Of a stretch of 64,000 nucleotides of DNA, positions 26,732 through 34,164 are shown one piece after another. Under the pieces are notes generated by a model, which was not told the DNA's origin, did not search any database, and saw only the letters and a list, made by a program, of their open reading frames with translations. The position numbers and the translations under genes are program-made. Position 1 is the stretch's first letter, and each line of letters begins with the position of its first letter. The stretch comes from Algoriphagus aestuariicola (lineage in GTDB: Bacteria > Bacteroidota > Bacteroidia > Cytophagales > Cyclobacteriaceae), in assembly GCF_017254835.1 (NCBI RefSeq), contig NZ_JAFKCW010000002.1, forward strand, positions 852,592 through 916,591, given 5' to 3'.

Positions 26732-27808
26732 ATGAGTCAACCTAAAAAGAAAAAATCAGCGACCCGCGAATGGCTGGATGCGCTGGTTTTTGCAGTAGTC
26801 GCAGCCAGCTTGATCCGTTGGCTTTTGCTCGAACCCTTTACGATTCCCACCGCCTCCATGGAAAAGTCCCTCTTAGTCGGCGACTTTCTTTTTGTAAGTA
26901 AGATGCACTACGGGACCCGAATACCCAAGACGGTCCTCCAGGTTCCCCTCACACACCAAAAGATCTGGGGGACAGATATCCCCTCCTATTCCGATGCCAT
27001 CCAGCTCCCTTACTATCGACTGCCGGGCTTCAGTGATGTGGAAAGAAACGACGTCGTTGTATTCAACTATCCGGTCGAATTCGAATATCCGAGCGATTTA
27101 AAAACCAACTATATCAAACGGGCAGTAGGGATACCCGGAGACGTGATTTTGATCAAAGAAGGCGAATTGGTGGTAAACGATCAGCCTGCTCCGAAGCCAG
27201 AAGAAATGCAATACTCCTACGACTTGATAAGCAATCGTCCGCTCACAGTAGATTTCTTCGCCGAGTATGGCATCAACCCGGAGAGTTTTATGGCATTCAC
27301 AAACGGTGCCGGCTATATGGTTTTTGGAACAGATCAGATGATCGAGCGACTCAGGACCTCTCCAGTGGTGGTATCCATCACCAAGCGAATCGAAAGCCCT
27401 GGGGACCATGAGCCACTTATTTTCCCAAAAGGCTCCGACTATGGATGGAATAGGGACAACTTTGGCCCGCTGCAAGTACCCGCAAAAGACTGGACTATCG
27501 ACATGACTGCAGACAATGTGTTGCGGTATGGCTCTACAATCGAAAACTATGAAGGTCATGAGCAGGTCGACATCCGGGATGGAAGCCTTTTCATCGACGG
27601 TCAAAAAGTTGAAAAGTATACGTTTAAACAGGATTATTACTTCATGATGGGAGACAACCGCCATGATTCTCTGGATTCGAGATTTTGGGGATTCGTTCCT
27701 GAGGATCACATCGTGGGTAAAGCCTGGTTCTTGTGGCTTTCATTGGACAAATATGAATCCATGTTTGGCAAGATTCGCTGGAACCGTTTCTTCAAAGGAA
27801 TAAATTGA
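26732..27808 (+). CDS. lepB: signal peptidase I
   Basis: A 358-residue type I signal peptidase, longer than the E. coli enzyme through inserts typical of Bacteroidetes. An N-terminal membrane anchor (about 15-33) is followed by box B with the nucleophile Ser42 (TASMEKSLLVGD), the general base Lys129 in YIKRAVGIPGD, and box E GDNRHDSLDSRFWG. It cleaves signal peptides of exported proteins on the periplasmic face of the inner membrane. Last gene of the parA operon. Confidence 0.95.
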   Translation: MSQPKKKKSATREWLDALVFAVVAASLIRWLLLEPFTIPTASMEKSLLVGDFLFVSKMHYGTRIPKTVLQVPLTHQKIWGTDIPSYSDAIQLPYYRLPGFSDVERNDVVVFNYPVEFEYPSDLKTNYIKRAVGIPGDVILIKEGELVVNDQPAPKPEEMQYSYDLISNRPLTVDFFAEYGINPESFMAFTNGAGYMVFGTDQMIERLRTSPVVVSITKRIESPGDHEPLIFPKGSDYGWNRDNFGPLQVPAKDWTIDMTADNVLRYGSTIENYEGHEQVDIRDGSLFIDGQKVEKYTFKQDYYFMMGDNRHDSLDSRFWGFVPEDHIVGKAWFLWLSLDKYESMFGKIRWNRFFKGIN

Positions 27809-27810
27809 TC

Positions 27811-27846
27811 AAAAATGCCCCCAATAAGTGTCCAACTTTTGGGGGC
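27811..27846 (-). terminator. intrinsic terminator of ung
   Basis: GCCCCCA / TGGGGGC with a 16-base loop. On the minus strand the stem is followed by ATTTTT, so it mainly ends the ung transcript; it may also work for lepB. Confidence 0.65.
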
Positions 27847-27871
27847 TAGTCCATAATTTCGGGGCGTTTTT

Positions 27872-28537
27872 TTACCATCGTATGGGTGCTATCCCTTTTT
27901 CAGTCAGATAGCTATTCGCTTTGGAAAAATGGCGGCAGCCCAAAAAACCCCTATGGGCTGAAAGTGGACTTGGATGGGGAGCTTTGAGAATCAGGTGCTT
28001 TTTAGAATCTATCAAATCAGCCTTTTTCTGCGCATAAGCTCCCCAAAGCATGAAGACTACATTTTCCCGGCTAGAACTGATGACGCGGATCACCTCGTCG
28101 GTAAATTGTTCCCAACCTTGGTTTTGGTGGGAGCCAGCCTGACCTGCCCTTACCGTGAGAGTCGCATTGAGCAAAAAAACTCCCTGATCAGCCCAACGGG
28201 TCAGGTCTCCGTCAGCAGGCATATCGGTGCCAATATCTGTTTTGATTTCCTTTAGAATATTTAGCAAACTTGGCGGAAATGGCACACCTGCCTTTACCGA
28301 AAAGGACAATCCGTGAGCCTGCCCCGGACCATGGTATGGATCTTGTCCTAATATCACTATCTTTACCGCCTCCAATGGGCAATGTTGAAAAGCGTTAAAA
28401 ATTTCTTTGCCCGGAGGGAAAACATCCTGATTTTGATATTCGTACCTTACAAAGCCAACTAGTCGTTTAAAAAAATCCTGCTCAAAAACATGATTTAATG
28501 AATTTCTCCAGCTTTCTTCAATTTTTACATCCATCAA
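27872..28537 (-). CDS. ung: uracil-DNA glycosylase
   Basis: A 221-residue family 1 UDG. The water-activating motif GQDPYHG (catalytic Asp66) and the minor-groove motif HPSPLSAHRG are both present. It removes uracil from DNA to start base-excision repair. Two adjacent Met codons (28537, 28534) are possible starts. Divergent from apaG. Confidence 0.96.
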   Translation of the reverse strand: MMDVKIEESWRNSLNHVFEQDFFKRLVGFVRYEYQNQDVFPPGKEIFNAFQHCPLEAVKIVILGQDPYHGPGQAHGLSFSVKAGVPFPPSLLNILKEIKTDIGTDMPADGDLTRWADQGVFLLNATLTVRAGQAGSHQNQGWEQFTDEVIRVISSSRENVVFMLWGAYAQKKADLIDSKKHLILKAPHPSPLSAHRGFLGCRHFSKANSYLTEKGIAPIRW

Positions 28538-28596
28538 TATCGATTATTTAGTTAGTTTCATTAGATTTTAACCCTTGTTGTTCTAAGGCATTCACC

Positions 28597-28983
28597 ATGG
28601 TAGTCGCGGTCACAAAAGGCATCAAAGTAAGCGTGGAAGTTACCTATCAGGCGGAATTTTCCAGTCCTCATCAGCACCACTACGTTTTCACCTACAAGGT
28701 AACTATCGAAAACAACAGCCAATATACATATCAACTGTTGAGAAGAAAGTGGGAGATTTTTGACGCTGCCGAATCACCAAAGATAGTCGAGGGCAGCGGT
28801 GTGGTCGGTCAGCAGCCTGTGCTGGAACCAGGCGAGTCGCACGCCTACGTCTCCGGATGCAATCTCAAGTCAGGACTCGGCAAGATGAAGGGCTCCTATA
28901 CCATGGAGAAACTTTTTGACGGCAATCTGGTCGAAGTAATCGTCCCGGAATTCCAGATGATTGCCAATATCTTCCACAATTGA
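28597..28983 (+). CDS. apaG: ApaG (DUF525) domain protein
   Basis: A 128-residue single-domain ApaG protein with a fibronectin-III-like fold. Recognisable motifs include FTYKVTIENNS, LLRRKWEIFDA, VVGQQPVLEPGESHAYVSGC and GSYTMEKLFD. E. coli ApaG has been linked to Co2+/Mg2+ homeostasis, but the biochemical role is unclear. It overlaps the downstream methyltransferase frame by 23 bases if that uses its ATG at 28961. Confidence 0.92.
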   Translation: MVVAVTKGIKVSVEVTYQAEFSSPHQHHYVFTYKVTIENNSQYTYQLLRRKWEIFDAAESPKIVEGSGVVGQQPVLEPGESHAYVSGCNLKSGLGKMKGSYTMEKLFDGNLVEVIVPEFQMIANIFHN

Positions 28984-29764
28984 TTTGGGGAATACTTTTT
29001 TCTTCATACGGGCTTTCCTCATCCATTGGCTCGACAAGGAAGACACGTTCAGCCAACAATCGCCCTTTATATTTCAGATTTACACTAGGCTTGTCCAATT
29101 TCTAAAAGAAAACAAAAGCGGCAATCTTGAAATAGAAAAATTCCGGGAGACACTCCTGAAAGACTCTTCCACGATTCCAGTACTGGATCTCGGGGCGGGC
29201 TCCAAAAAAGTGCCCGAGGCGCATCGATCGATTTCACGGATAACTCGGTATTCCACCAGCAACATCAAGTTTGCTCAGCTCTACCAATATTTCTGTAGTC
29301 TAACACCTGCAGAAACGGTGATCGAATTAGGAACATGTGTAGGAATTTCGACTAGGTATTTGAGTGAGAAAACGAAAGGCCGTCTATTAACCTTCGAAGG
29401 CTCCGAAGAAATCCAAAACATTGCCCGACGCAATCCCCTGCCTGCAAGAACCGAGTTTATTTTAGGCCCGATCGAAAAAACACTCCCAGAAGCGCTGGAG
29501 TCAATCCCGGCCGTAGATTTTGCACTGATCGACGCCAATCACACTTACCAAGGAACAATTGGCTCTTTCAACACCCTAGTTCCGAAAATACATCCAAAAG
29601 CTATCGTGGCAATCGGAGACATTCATTGGACACCCGAAATGGAAAAAGCCTGGGAAGAGATCAAGTCACGTCCCGAGGTGAGGCTGACCTTGGACTTTTT
29701 CGAATGCGGGATAGTTTTCTTTGATACTCCTGGAAAAAAATCCCATCTAGTCCTGGACATCTGA
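28961..29764 (+). CDS. class I SAM-dependent methyltransferase (Methyltransf_24-like)
   Basis: A 267-residue protein. The Rossmann core has motif I VIELGTCVGISTRYLS and motif II LLTFEGSEEI, and the acidic VDFALIDANHTY matches O-methyltransferase-like proteins of the Methyltransf_24 group. The first 100 residues are helical and less conserved. Its 3' end overlaps the convergent methyltransferase by 18 bases. The ATG at 28961 lies inside apaG; TTG at 28985 is an alternative start. The substrate is unknown. Confidence 0.8.
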   Translation: MPISSTIDLGNTFFFIRAFLIHWLDKEDTFSQQSPFIFQIYTRLVQFLKENKSGNLEIEKFRETLLKDSSTIPVLDLGAGSKKVPEAHRSISRITRYSTSNIKFAQLYQYFCSLTPAETVIELGTCVGISTRYLSEKTKGRLLTFEGSEEIQNIARRNPLPARTEFILGPIEKTLPEALESIPAVDFALIDANHTYQGTIGSFNTLVPKIHPKAIVAIGDIHWTPEMEKAWEEIKSRPEVRLTLDFFECGIVFFDTPGKKSHLVLDI

Positions 29765-30343
29765 CTTTCTCAGCTTGATAAAAAGTTCCGAGCCCGCCCT
29801 CTCCGGAATTGAGTTATAGCAGGGTTCAAACTTCTCAATCCCAAAGTACGGCTGAAAATAAGTCAGGTACTCTGCTGCTGTCCCTCCAAATGGAGGACCT
29901 TCAAATCCAAACTCCCGGTCAAACAGGACTCCTACAAGCCTGCCTCCCGGCTTGAGCAAGCCGTGCATTTTCCTGGCATAAGCTTCTCTGAGCCGGGGAA
30001 CTAAAGCACAGAAAAAAGTCTGCTCCAAGATCAGATCATACTTGCCATTGTGGTCGAAAAAATCCTGATGATGAACCTGTGTCTCCGGAAACTCCGGATG
30101 CTTGGCCAAAAAATCCCGAATGGGCTGGCATGAAATGTCCAACAGGTGGATTTTTGTAAAGCCTAAAGTCCACCCTACGGCCACCTCGTGGGCATTGCCG
30201 GCACCGGGAACGAGCACCTCAATGGTTTTAGTATCAATTTGGCAAAGATATTGATAAAGTGGAGGTGAAGCATGTCCAATGTCCCATCCTGTAGCCCCAT
30301 TTTGGTAGCGGGAAGACCAGAAAGTTTCGTCTAATTCTTGCAT
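29747..30343 (-). CDS. TPMT-family methyltransferase
   Basis: A 198-residue thiopurine S-methyltransferase family protein. The N-terminus FWSSRYQNGATGWDIG is diagnostic, followed by the SAM motif VLVPGAGNAHEVAVG, LILEQTFFCAL and GGRLVGVLFDREF. Bacterial relatives methylate thiols, selenium or tellurium compounds, or thiocyanate-like anions; the true substrate here is unknown. It converges on the other methyltransferase. Confidence 0.9.
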   Translation of the reverse strand: MQELDETFWSSRYQNGATGWDIGHASPPLYQYLCQIDTKTIEVLVPGAGNAHEVAVGWTLGFTKIHLLDISCQPIRDFLAKHPEFPETQVHHQDFFDHNGKYDLILEQTFFCALVPRLREAYARKMHGLLKPGGRLVGVLFDREFGFEGPPFGGTAAEYLTYFQPYFGIEKFEPCYNSIPERAGSELFIKLRKSDVQD

Positions 30344-30372
30344 ATCATAAGCCTACAAACAGAACCAAAAAC

Positions 30373-31302
30373 ATGAGCACTAATTTCGAAAAGGAATCGA
30401 GTCAAAAGAGAGACCAAAATAAGAACATCATCATCATTGTTCTTATTCTGCTGGTCATCATCAGCGGCATCAAACTGTACACGGACTACGTGGACCGCAC
30501 CAAGAAAACAGAGGAAATCCTACTCCTCTCGACCGAAAACAACGATCTGAACATGCGCCTCGATTCAGTGACATACCAGCTGGATCTTCGAATCAAAGAA
30601 ATCGAGAAATTGGGAGGCGATGTACAGGCATTGGAGGCCGTCAGAGACCAATTGATTGCCGAGCGGAATTCCACAAAACAGCGCTCTTCATCAGAAATCG
30701 CCGCCCTCAACGGCAAAATAAACAATCTCAATGGCCTTATCGCCCAAAAAGACCAGGAGATTCTAGAGCTAAGGGCAGCAAATCAGCAGCTTTTTGCCGA
30801 AAACCAAGACCTGAAGACCACCCAGGCTGAGATCGAAGAAGAAGTAGCCCAGCTCAACATCCAGAAACAGGACCTCCAGGCCAAGGTAGATGTAGCCTCC
30901 ATGCTCAAGGCCGAAAACATCAGCATCGCCGCCGTCAACGCCAGAGGCAAAGAGCGGATCGAAACCACCAAAGACTTCCGCAACAGGCAAATGGAAAGGC
31001 TAAAAGTAAGCTTCAACTTGGCAGACAATAAGGTGGCGGAAAAAGGCCCGAGGAATGTTTATGTTCAGGTTTTGGGACCAAGTTCTCAACCTATCTTCGA
31101 CGTGGCAAAGGGCTCTGGGACCTTTATGATCGATGGTGCTGAACAGTTCTATACCGTGAAGCAGGACATCATTTTCGACAATACTGAGCAGGATTTGGTA
31201 TTCTATTATGAAAAAGGCTCCGACTACGCTTCAGGTACGCATGAGGTAAAAATCTTTGTGGACAACTACCAAGTCGGCTCCAAAACTTTTACCGTGAAAT
31301 AA
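30373..31302 (+). CDS. membrane-anchored coiled-coil protein
   Basis: A 309-residue protein with a short cytoplasmic N-terminus, one membrane helix (about 20-36, NIIIIVLILLVIISGI), then a long heptad-rich coiled coil (about 45-185; Glu/Leu/Ala/Gln rich) and a C-terminal beta-type domain (about 205-309, containing YVQVLGPSSQPIFDV and HEVKIFVDNYQVGSKTF). The layout suggests an envelope structural protein. No specific family is recognised. Confidence 0.82.
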   Translation: MSTNFEKESSQKRDQNKNIIIIVLILLVIISGIKLYTDYVDRTKKTEEILLLSTENNDLNMRLDSVTYQLDLRIKEIEKLGGDVQALEAVRDQLIAERNSTKQRSSSEIAALNGKINNLNGLIAQKDQEILELRAANQQLFAENQDLKTTQAEIEEEVAQLNIQKQDLQAKVDVASMLKAENISIAAVNARGKERIETTKDFRNRQMERLKVSFNLADNKVAEKGPRNVYVQVLGPSSQPIFDVAKGSGTFMIDGAEQFYTVKQDIIFDNTEQDLVFYYEKGSDYASGTHEVKIFVDNYQVGSKTFTVK

Positions 31303-31320
31303 CCCCCAAACTACAAAGCT

Positions 31321-31351
31321 CAAAAAAGCCTCCAACTTCGGAGGCTTTTTT
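31321..31351 (+). terminator. intrinsic terminator
   Basis: AAAAAAGCCTCC, loop AACT, then CGGAGGCTTTTTT, downstream of the coiled-coil gene. Confidence 0.88.
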
Positions 31352-31382
31352 GATTTAATTACCAGGACATAGGTGACAAGGG

Positions 31383-31414
31383 TTTGGATTCCAGAAGCAA
31401 AAGCTCTACTTTTG
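31383..31414 (+). promoter_or_regulatory. promoter of the rpsF operon
   Basis: TTTG (31383-31386), 20-base spacer, TACTTTTG (31407-31414) is a full match to the Bacteroidetes housekeeping promoter. The rpsF ATG follows at 31452. Confidence 0.82.
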
Positions 31415-31451
31415 CGGTCTGTTTATTCAAATTCCTTAAACACATTCAAAA

Positions 31452-31823
31452 ATGTTCCAAAGAAATTATGAGACGGTATTCATTTTAACTCCCGTTTTGT
31501 CTGATGTTCAGATGAAGGATACTGTCGACAAGTTTGTGAACTTGTTAAAAGAAGAGGGGGCAGACGTGATCAATGTGGAGAACTGGGGTCTGAAGAAGAT
31601 GGCTTACACCATCGACAAGAAGACTACTGGTTTTTATGTATTGGTTGAGTTCAAGGCTAATCCGACTATCATCCGCAAGTTTGAACTTGAGTTCAGACGC
31701 GATGAGAAAGTCATGCGATTCCTGACTACTGTACTTGACAAGCATTCAATTGCTTATGCAGACAGAAGAAGAAAAGGAGAATTTAACAAAAAAGCTGAAG
31801 CTAAGGAGGAGCAAGCCCAATGA
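31452..31823 (+). CDS. rpsF: 30S ribosomal protein S6
   Basis: A 123-residue bS6 starting [18 protein letters not shown], with the central [20 protein letters not shown] and a charged C-terminal tail ([11 protein letters not shown]). It pairs with S18 on the small-subunit platform. It overlaps rpsR by 4 bases (ATGA). First gene of rpsF-rpsR-rplI. Confidence 0.97.
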   Translation: MFQRNYETVFILTPVLSDVQMKDTVDKFVNLLKEEGADVINVENWGLKKMAYTIDKKTTGFYVLVEFKANPTIIRKFELEFRRDEKVMRFLTTVLDKHSIAYADRRRKGEFNKKAEAKEEQAQ

Positions 31824-32071
31824 CACTAGTAAACGAACCAATCAACAGAGGCGAAATTAGAAAGAAATATTGCCGATTCAAGAAGCACGGTATCAAGTAT
31901 ATCGACTACAAGGATCCCAACTTCCTTTTGAAATTCGTCAATGAGCAAGGTAAAATCCTTCCAAGAAGACTTACCGGCAACTCTGCGAAATACCAGAGAA
32001 AAGTAGCCCAGGCTATCAAAAAAGCAAGACATTTGGCTTTGTTGCCATTCGTAACCGATGGTTTGAAATAA
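31820..32071 (+). CDS. rpsR: 30S ribosomal protein S18
   Basis: An 83-residue bS18 with the family core [18 protein letters not shown], then [16 protein letters not shown] and ARHLALLPF. The order S6-S18-L9 is the standard bacterial operon. Confidence 0.97.
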   Translation: MTLVNEPINRGEIRKKYCRFKKHGIKYIDYKDPNFLLKFVNEQGKILPRRLTGNSAKYQRKVAQAIKKARHLALLPFVTDGLK

Positions 32072-32110
32072 TTCGGTCTTGTATCGTTCAATCACAAAAG
32101 ATCATTACAA

Positions 32111-32554
32111 ATGGAAATCATTCTAAAAACAGACATCAAAGGTCTTGGATATAAAAATGACTTGGTAGACGTAAAGCCAGGATACGGAAGAAACTATCTG
32201 ATCCCTCAGGGTTTCGCGGTATTGGCTACCGGTTCTAACAAGAAAATCCTTGCTGAAAACATCAAGCAGGCTGCTCACAAAGCTGAAAAAATCAAGACTG
32301 AAGCAGAAAACACTGCAGCAAAGCTTGCCGAAGTAAACCTGGAAATCAAAGCGAAAATCGGTGACTCCGGAAAAATCTTCGGAAAAGTGACTACGCTCCA
32401 GATCTCCGACGCTTTGGCTACTCAAGGCTTCGACATCGACAGAAAGAAAATCGCCATCACTGTTCCTGTTGAAGGTGCAGGCGAGTTCACTGCTGACGTT
32501 GACCTTCACAGAGAGGTGAAAACCAAAGTGAAGTTTGTCGTAGTAGGAGAATAA
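32111..32554 (+). CDS. rplI: 50S ribosomal protein L9
   Basis: A 147-residue bL9. The N-terminal domain is MEIILKTDIKGLGYKNDLVD then GYGRNYLIPQGFA, followed by the long connecting helix (Ala/Lys/Glu-rich) and the C-terminal RNA-binding domain (GKIFGKVTTLQISDAL). 39 bases after rpsR. Confidence 0.97.
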   Translation: MEIILKTDIKGLGYKNDLVDVKPGYGRNYLIPQGFAVLATGSNKKILAENIKQAAHKAEKIKTEAENTAAKLAEVNLEIKAKIGDSGKIFGKVTTLQISDALATQGFDIDRKKIAITVPVEGAGEFTADVDLHREVKTKVKFVVVGE

Positions 32555-32575
32555 GTTCTTTCCAAGAACAAAACC

Positions 32576-32605
32576 AAAAGGCTCGCATCACTGCGAGCCT
32601 TTTTG
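32576..32605. terminator. intrinsic terminator, bidirectional
   Basis: AAAAGGCTCGCA (32576-32587), loop TCAC, TGCGAGCCTTTTT. It ends the ribosomal operon and, read in reverse, the minus-strand gene whose stop is at 32608. Confidence 0.9.
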
Positions 32606-32607
32606 CA

Positions 32608-32850
32608 TTACGACAGGGCCTTTTCCAAGTCGTCGACCAATTTCTTGGCTACGGACCTGGCATTCTTCTCTCGCGCGTTTTTTAAGGCTACCAAGGCCAA
32701 AGTGCCTTTCTCCTCCAAACCGCTGGAATTCTGGTCACTTTGGAAACTTCCCCAGCACCATTTCAGGTCAGACGCCAATTGAGTTTCCTTAAGTTTTTCA
32801 AGCTTTTCGACGACCTCATCAATCAATTTTTCCATTCTGTCTGCTTTCAT
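32608..32850 (-). CDS. small hypothetical protein
   Basis: An 80-residue, highly charged helical protein (MKADRMEKLIDEVVEKLEKL; a Trp pair in LKWCWGSFQSDQNSSG; a Lys/Ala-rich end). No known domain. It sits alone between the rplI terminator and the tRNA promoter region and ends at a shared terminator, which supports a real gene. Confidence 0.6.
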   Translation of the reverse strand: MKADRMEKLIDEVVEKLEKLKETQLASDLKWCWGSFQSDQNSSGLEEKGTLALVALKNAREKNARSVAKKLVDDLEKALS

Positions 32851-33098
32851 TGTACTTTTTTGCTTTTAGTTTATAGTAAGGTTGGTGTTGAAAAATTACA
32901 ACTATTCCATTTTAAGGAATGGAACTAACTGAAAGTTAACAAAAAAGCAATTTCCACCGAATCCGGCTACACATGACGGATCTTCCAGGGCCATTCCCCA
33001 CTTTCTGCACATATCTCTGACCAATTAATCTGATCCGCTTTTTTTCTGACTGAATTCAAGGGAATTATAGGACAGATCAAAAAATCTTCAAATGCCGA
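32851..33098. other. intergenic region upstream of tRNA-Gln
   Basis: About 250 AT-rich bases with no open frame worth calling and no RNA structure that I recognise. Confidence 0.5.
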
Positions 33099-33130
33099 TT
33101 TGGAAAAAATAACTCAAAAATCTACCTTTG
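33099..33130 (+). promoter_or_regulatory. promoter of tRNA-Gln
   Basis: TTTG (33099-33102), 20-base spacer, TACCTTTG (33123-33130): a full Bacteroidetes consensus match, 40 bases before the tRNA. Confidence 0.8.
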
Positions 33131-33170
33131 TGACACTTTAAAGCAGACGAAAGAGTCGCTTCAACAAAAC

Positions 33171-33243
33171 TGATCCATGGTGTAACTGGCAACACGTCTG
33201 ATTTTGGTTCAGAAGAGTCTAGGTTCGAGCCCTAGTGGATCAA
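33171..33243 (+). tRNA. tRNA-Gln (anticodon TTG)
   Basis: A full cloverleaf can be drawn. The acceptor arms TGATCCA (33171-33177) and TGGATCA (33236-33242) pair, the anticodon arm TCTGA-TTTTGGT-TCAGA gives anticodon TTG (reads CAA), and the T arm CTAGG-TTCGAGC-CCTAG contains TTCGA. The 3' CCA is not encoded, so it must be added after transcription, consistent with the cca gene in this window. Confidence 0.96.
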
Positions 33244-33245
33244 CA

Positions 33246-33272
33246 AAAAGCTTCCCAAAAGGAGGCTTTTTT
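33246..33272. terminator. intrinsic terminator after tRNA-Gln
   Basis: AAGCTTCC, loop CAAAA, GGAGGCTTTTTT (one G-U pair). It lies directly after the tRNA and may also end the minus-strand EcsC gene. Confidence 0.8.
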
Positions 33273-33290
33273 CGTTTAGGTACTATCCAT

Positions 33291-34055
33291 TCAATCCAGT
33301 TTCCTCTGGGAAGTTTGCAGCATCCTAAGTCTATATGCGTTCATAGCGTACTCTCCCAGATGTTCGGTCAATTTGTAATTGGCAATCGCCCCGACGGGGG
33401 CTCCGATGATCGGAACCAACTGAGCAAGCTTGGCTAGATCTATGTAGTCCCTGTAGTCCAGCTGAAAGGTCTTCCAGTCAAACTGGCCCAAATCCTTTGG
33501 AAGATCGTTTTTGAAGGAATCCCAGTTCTCGATCAGGCCTATCAGTTCATTTCTCCGTTTTTGGCTTGAAAAGCTCAGCTGAAACACATAAAGCAAAAAT
33601 AGCCGCTCTTGGTAGTCTTTGACATCGACCCCATACAGCGCCGCAATGTCAAAAAGCATTTTCATCTTGATGGTGAGAAACGCCGGAAAATCCGCCAATC
33701 CCAAGAGAATCCCACCTGCCCCTGTCACTGCTCCCTCAGCCGACGCCGTATTGCGATACCATTTGATTCGAACCCGGACTTTGTCTTCCCTTTCTTTCAG
33801 CGACAGACCCGCGTGGAATTTTGGAAATACCCAACCCGAACCAGTCAACACTGCTTTGACCATATTTTCGATGGCTACGCTGATCGCTCGATGAACCTTC
33901 TCAGGAATCCAGGAATTTATTTTGCCCTGCACTCCATGGCTCATCCGGCTGAATATCCCGGGAGGCTTTTTGACTTTCATTAGCCATACCAGCAGTTCTG
34001 CTTGGACATAATTCAAGTAGGGATCTTTAGAATCTGGAGATAGGGCTGTCTTCAA
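33291..34055 (-). CDS. EcsC family protein
   Basis: A 254-residue protein of the EcsC family. Central features are NTASAEGAVTGAGGILLGLA and ADFPAFLTIKMKMLFDIAALYG, then VPIIGAPVGAIANYKLTEHLGEYA split over two segments near the C-terminus. Amphipathic or membrane-associated helices dominate. Named after a B. subtilis gene in an ABC transporter operon, but the molecular function is unknown and there is no transporter here. Confidence 0.88.
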   Translation of the reverse strand: MKTALSPDSKDPYLNYVQAELLVWLMKVKKPPGIFSRMSHGVQGKINSWIPEKVHRAISVAIENMVKAVLTGSGWVFPKFHAGLSLKEREDKVRVRIKWYRNTASAEGAVTGAGGILLGLADFPAFLTIKMKMLFDIAALYGVDVKDYQERLFLLYVFQLSFSSQKRRNELIGLIENWDSFKNDLPKDLGQFDWKTFQLDYRDYIDLAKLAQLVPIIGAPVGAIANYKLTEHLGEYAMNAYRLRMLQTSQRKLD

Positions 34056-34120
34056 AGATTGATAATTTCGATTTTTTGAAGTTTACGAAAGGGGGCAGAA
34101 TGTGTTTTGGCAAAGAATAC

Positions 34121-34156
34121 ACAACAAAGGATGGCCAGTCGACCATCCTTTGTTGT
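34121..34156. terminator. long inverted-repeat terminator
   Basis: A perfect 14-bp stem, ACAACAAAGGATGG (34121-34134) with CCATCCTTTGTTGT (34143-34156), and an 8-base loop. It lies just past the stop of the M14 peptidase gene (34165). There is no long T run, but the length and position make a transcription end likely. Confidence 0.7.
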
Positions 34157-34164
34157 ATTAGCCC

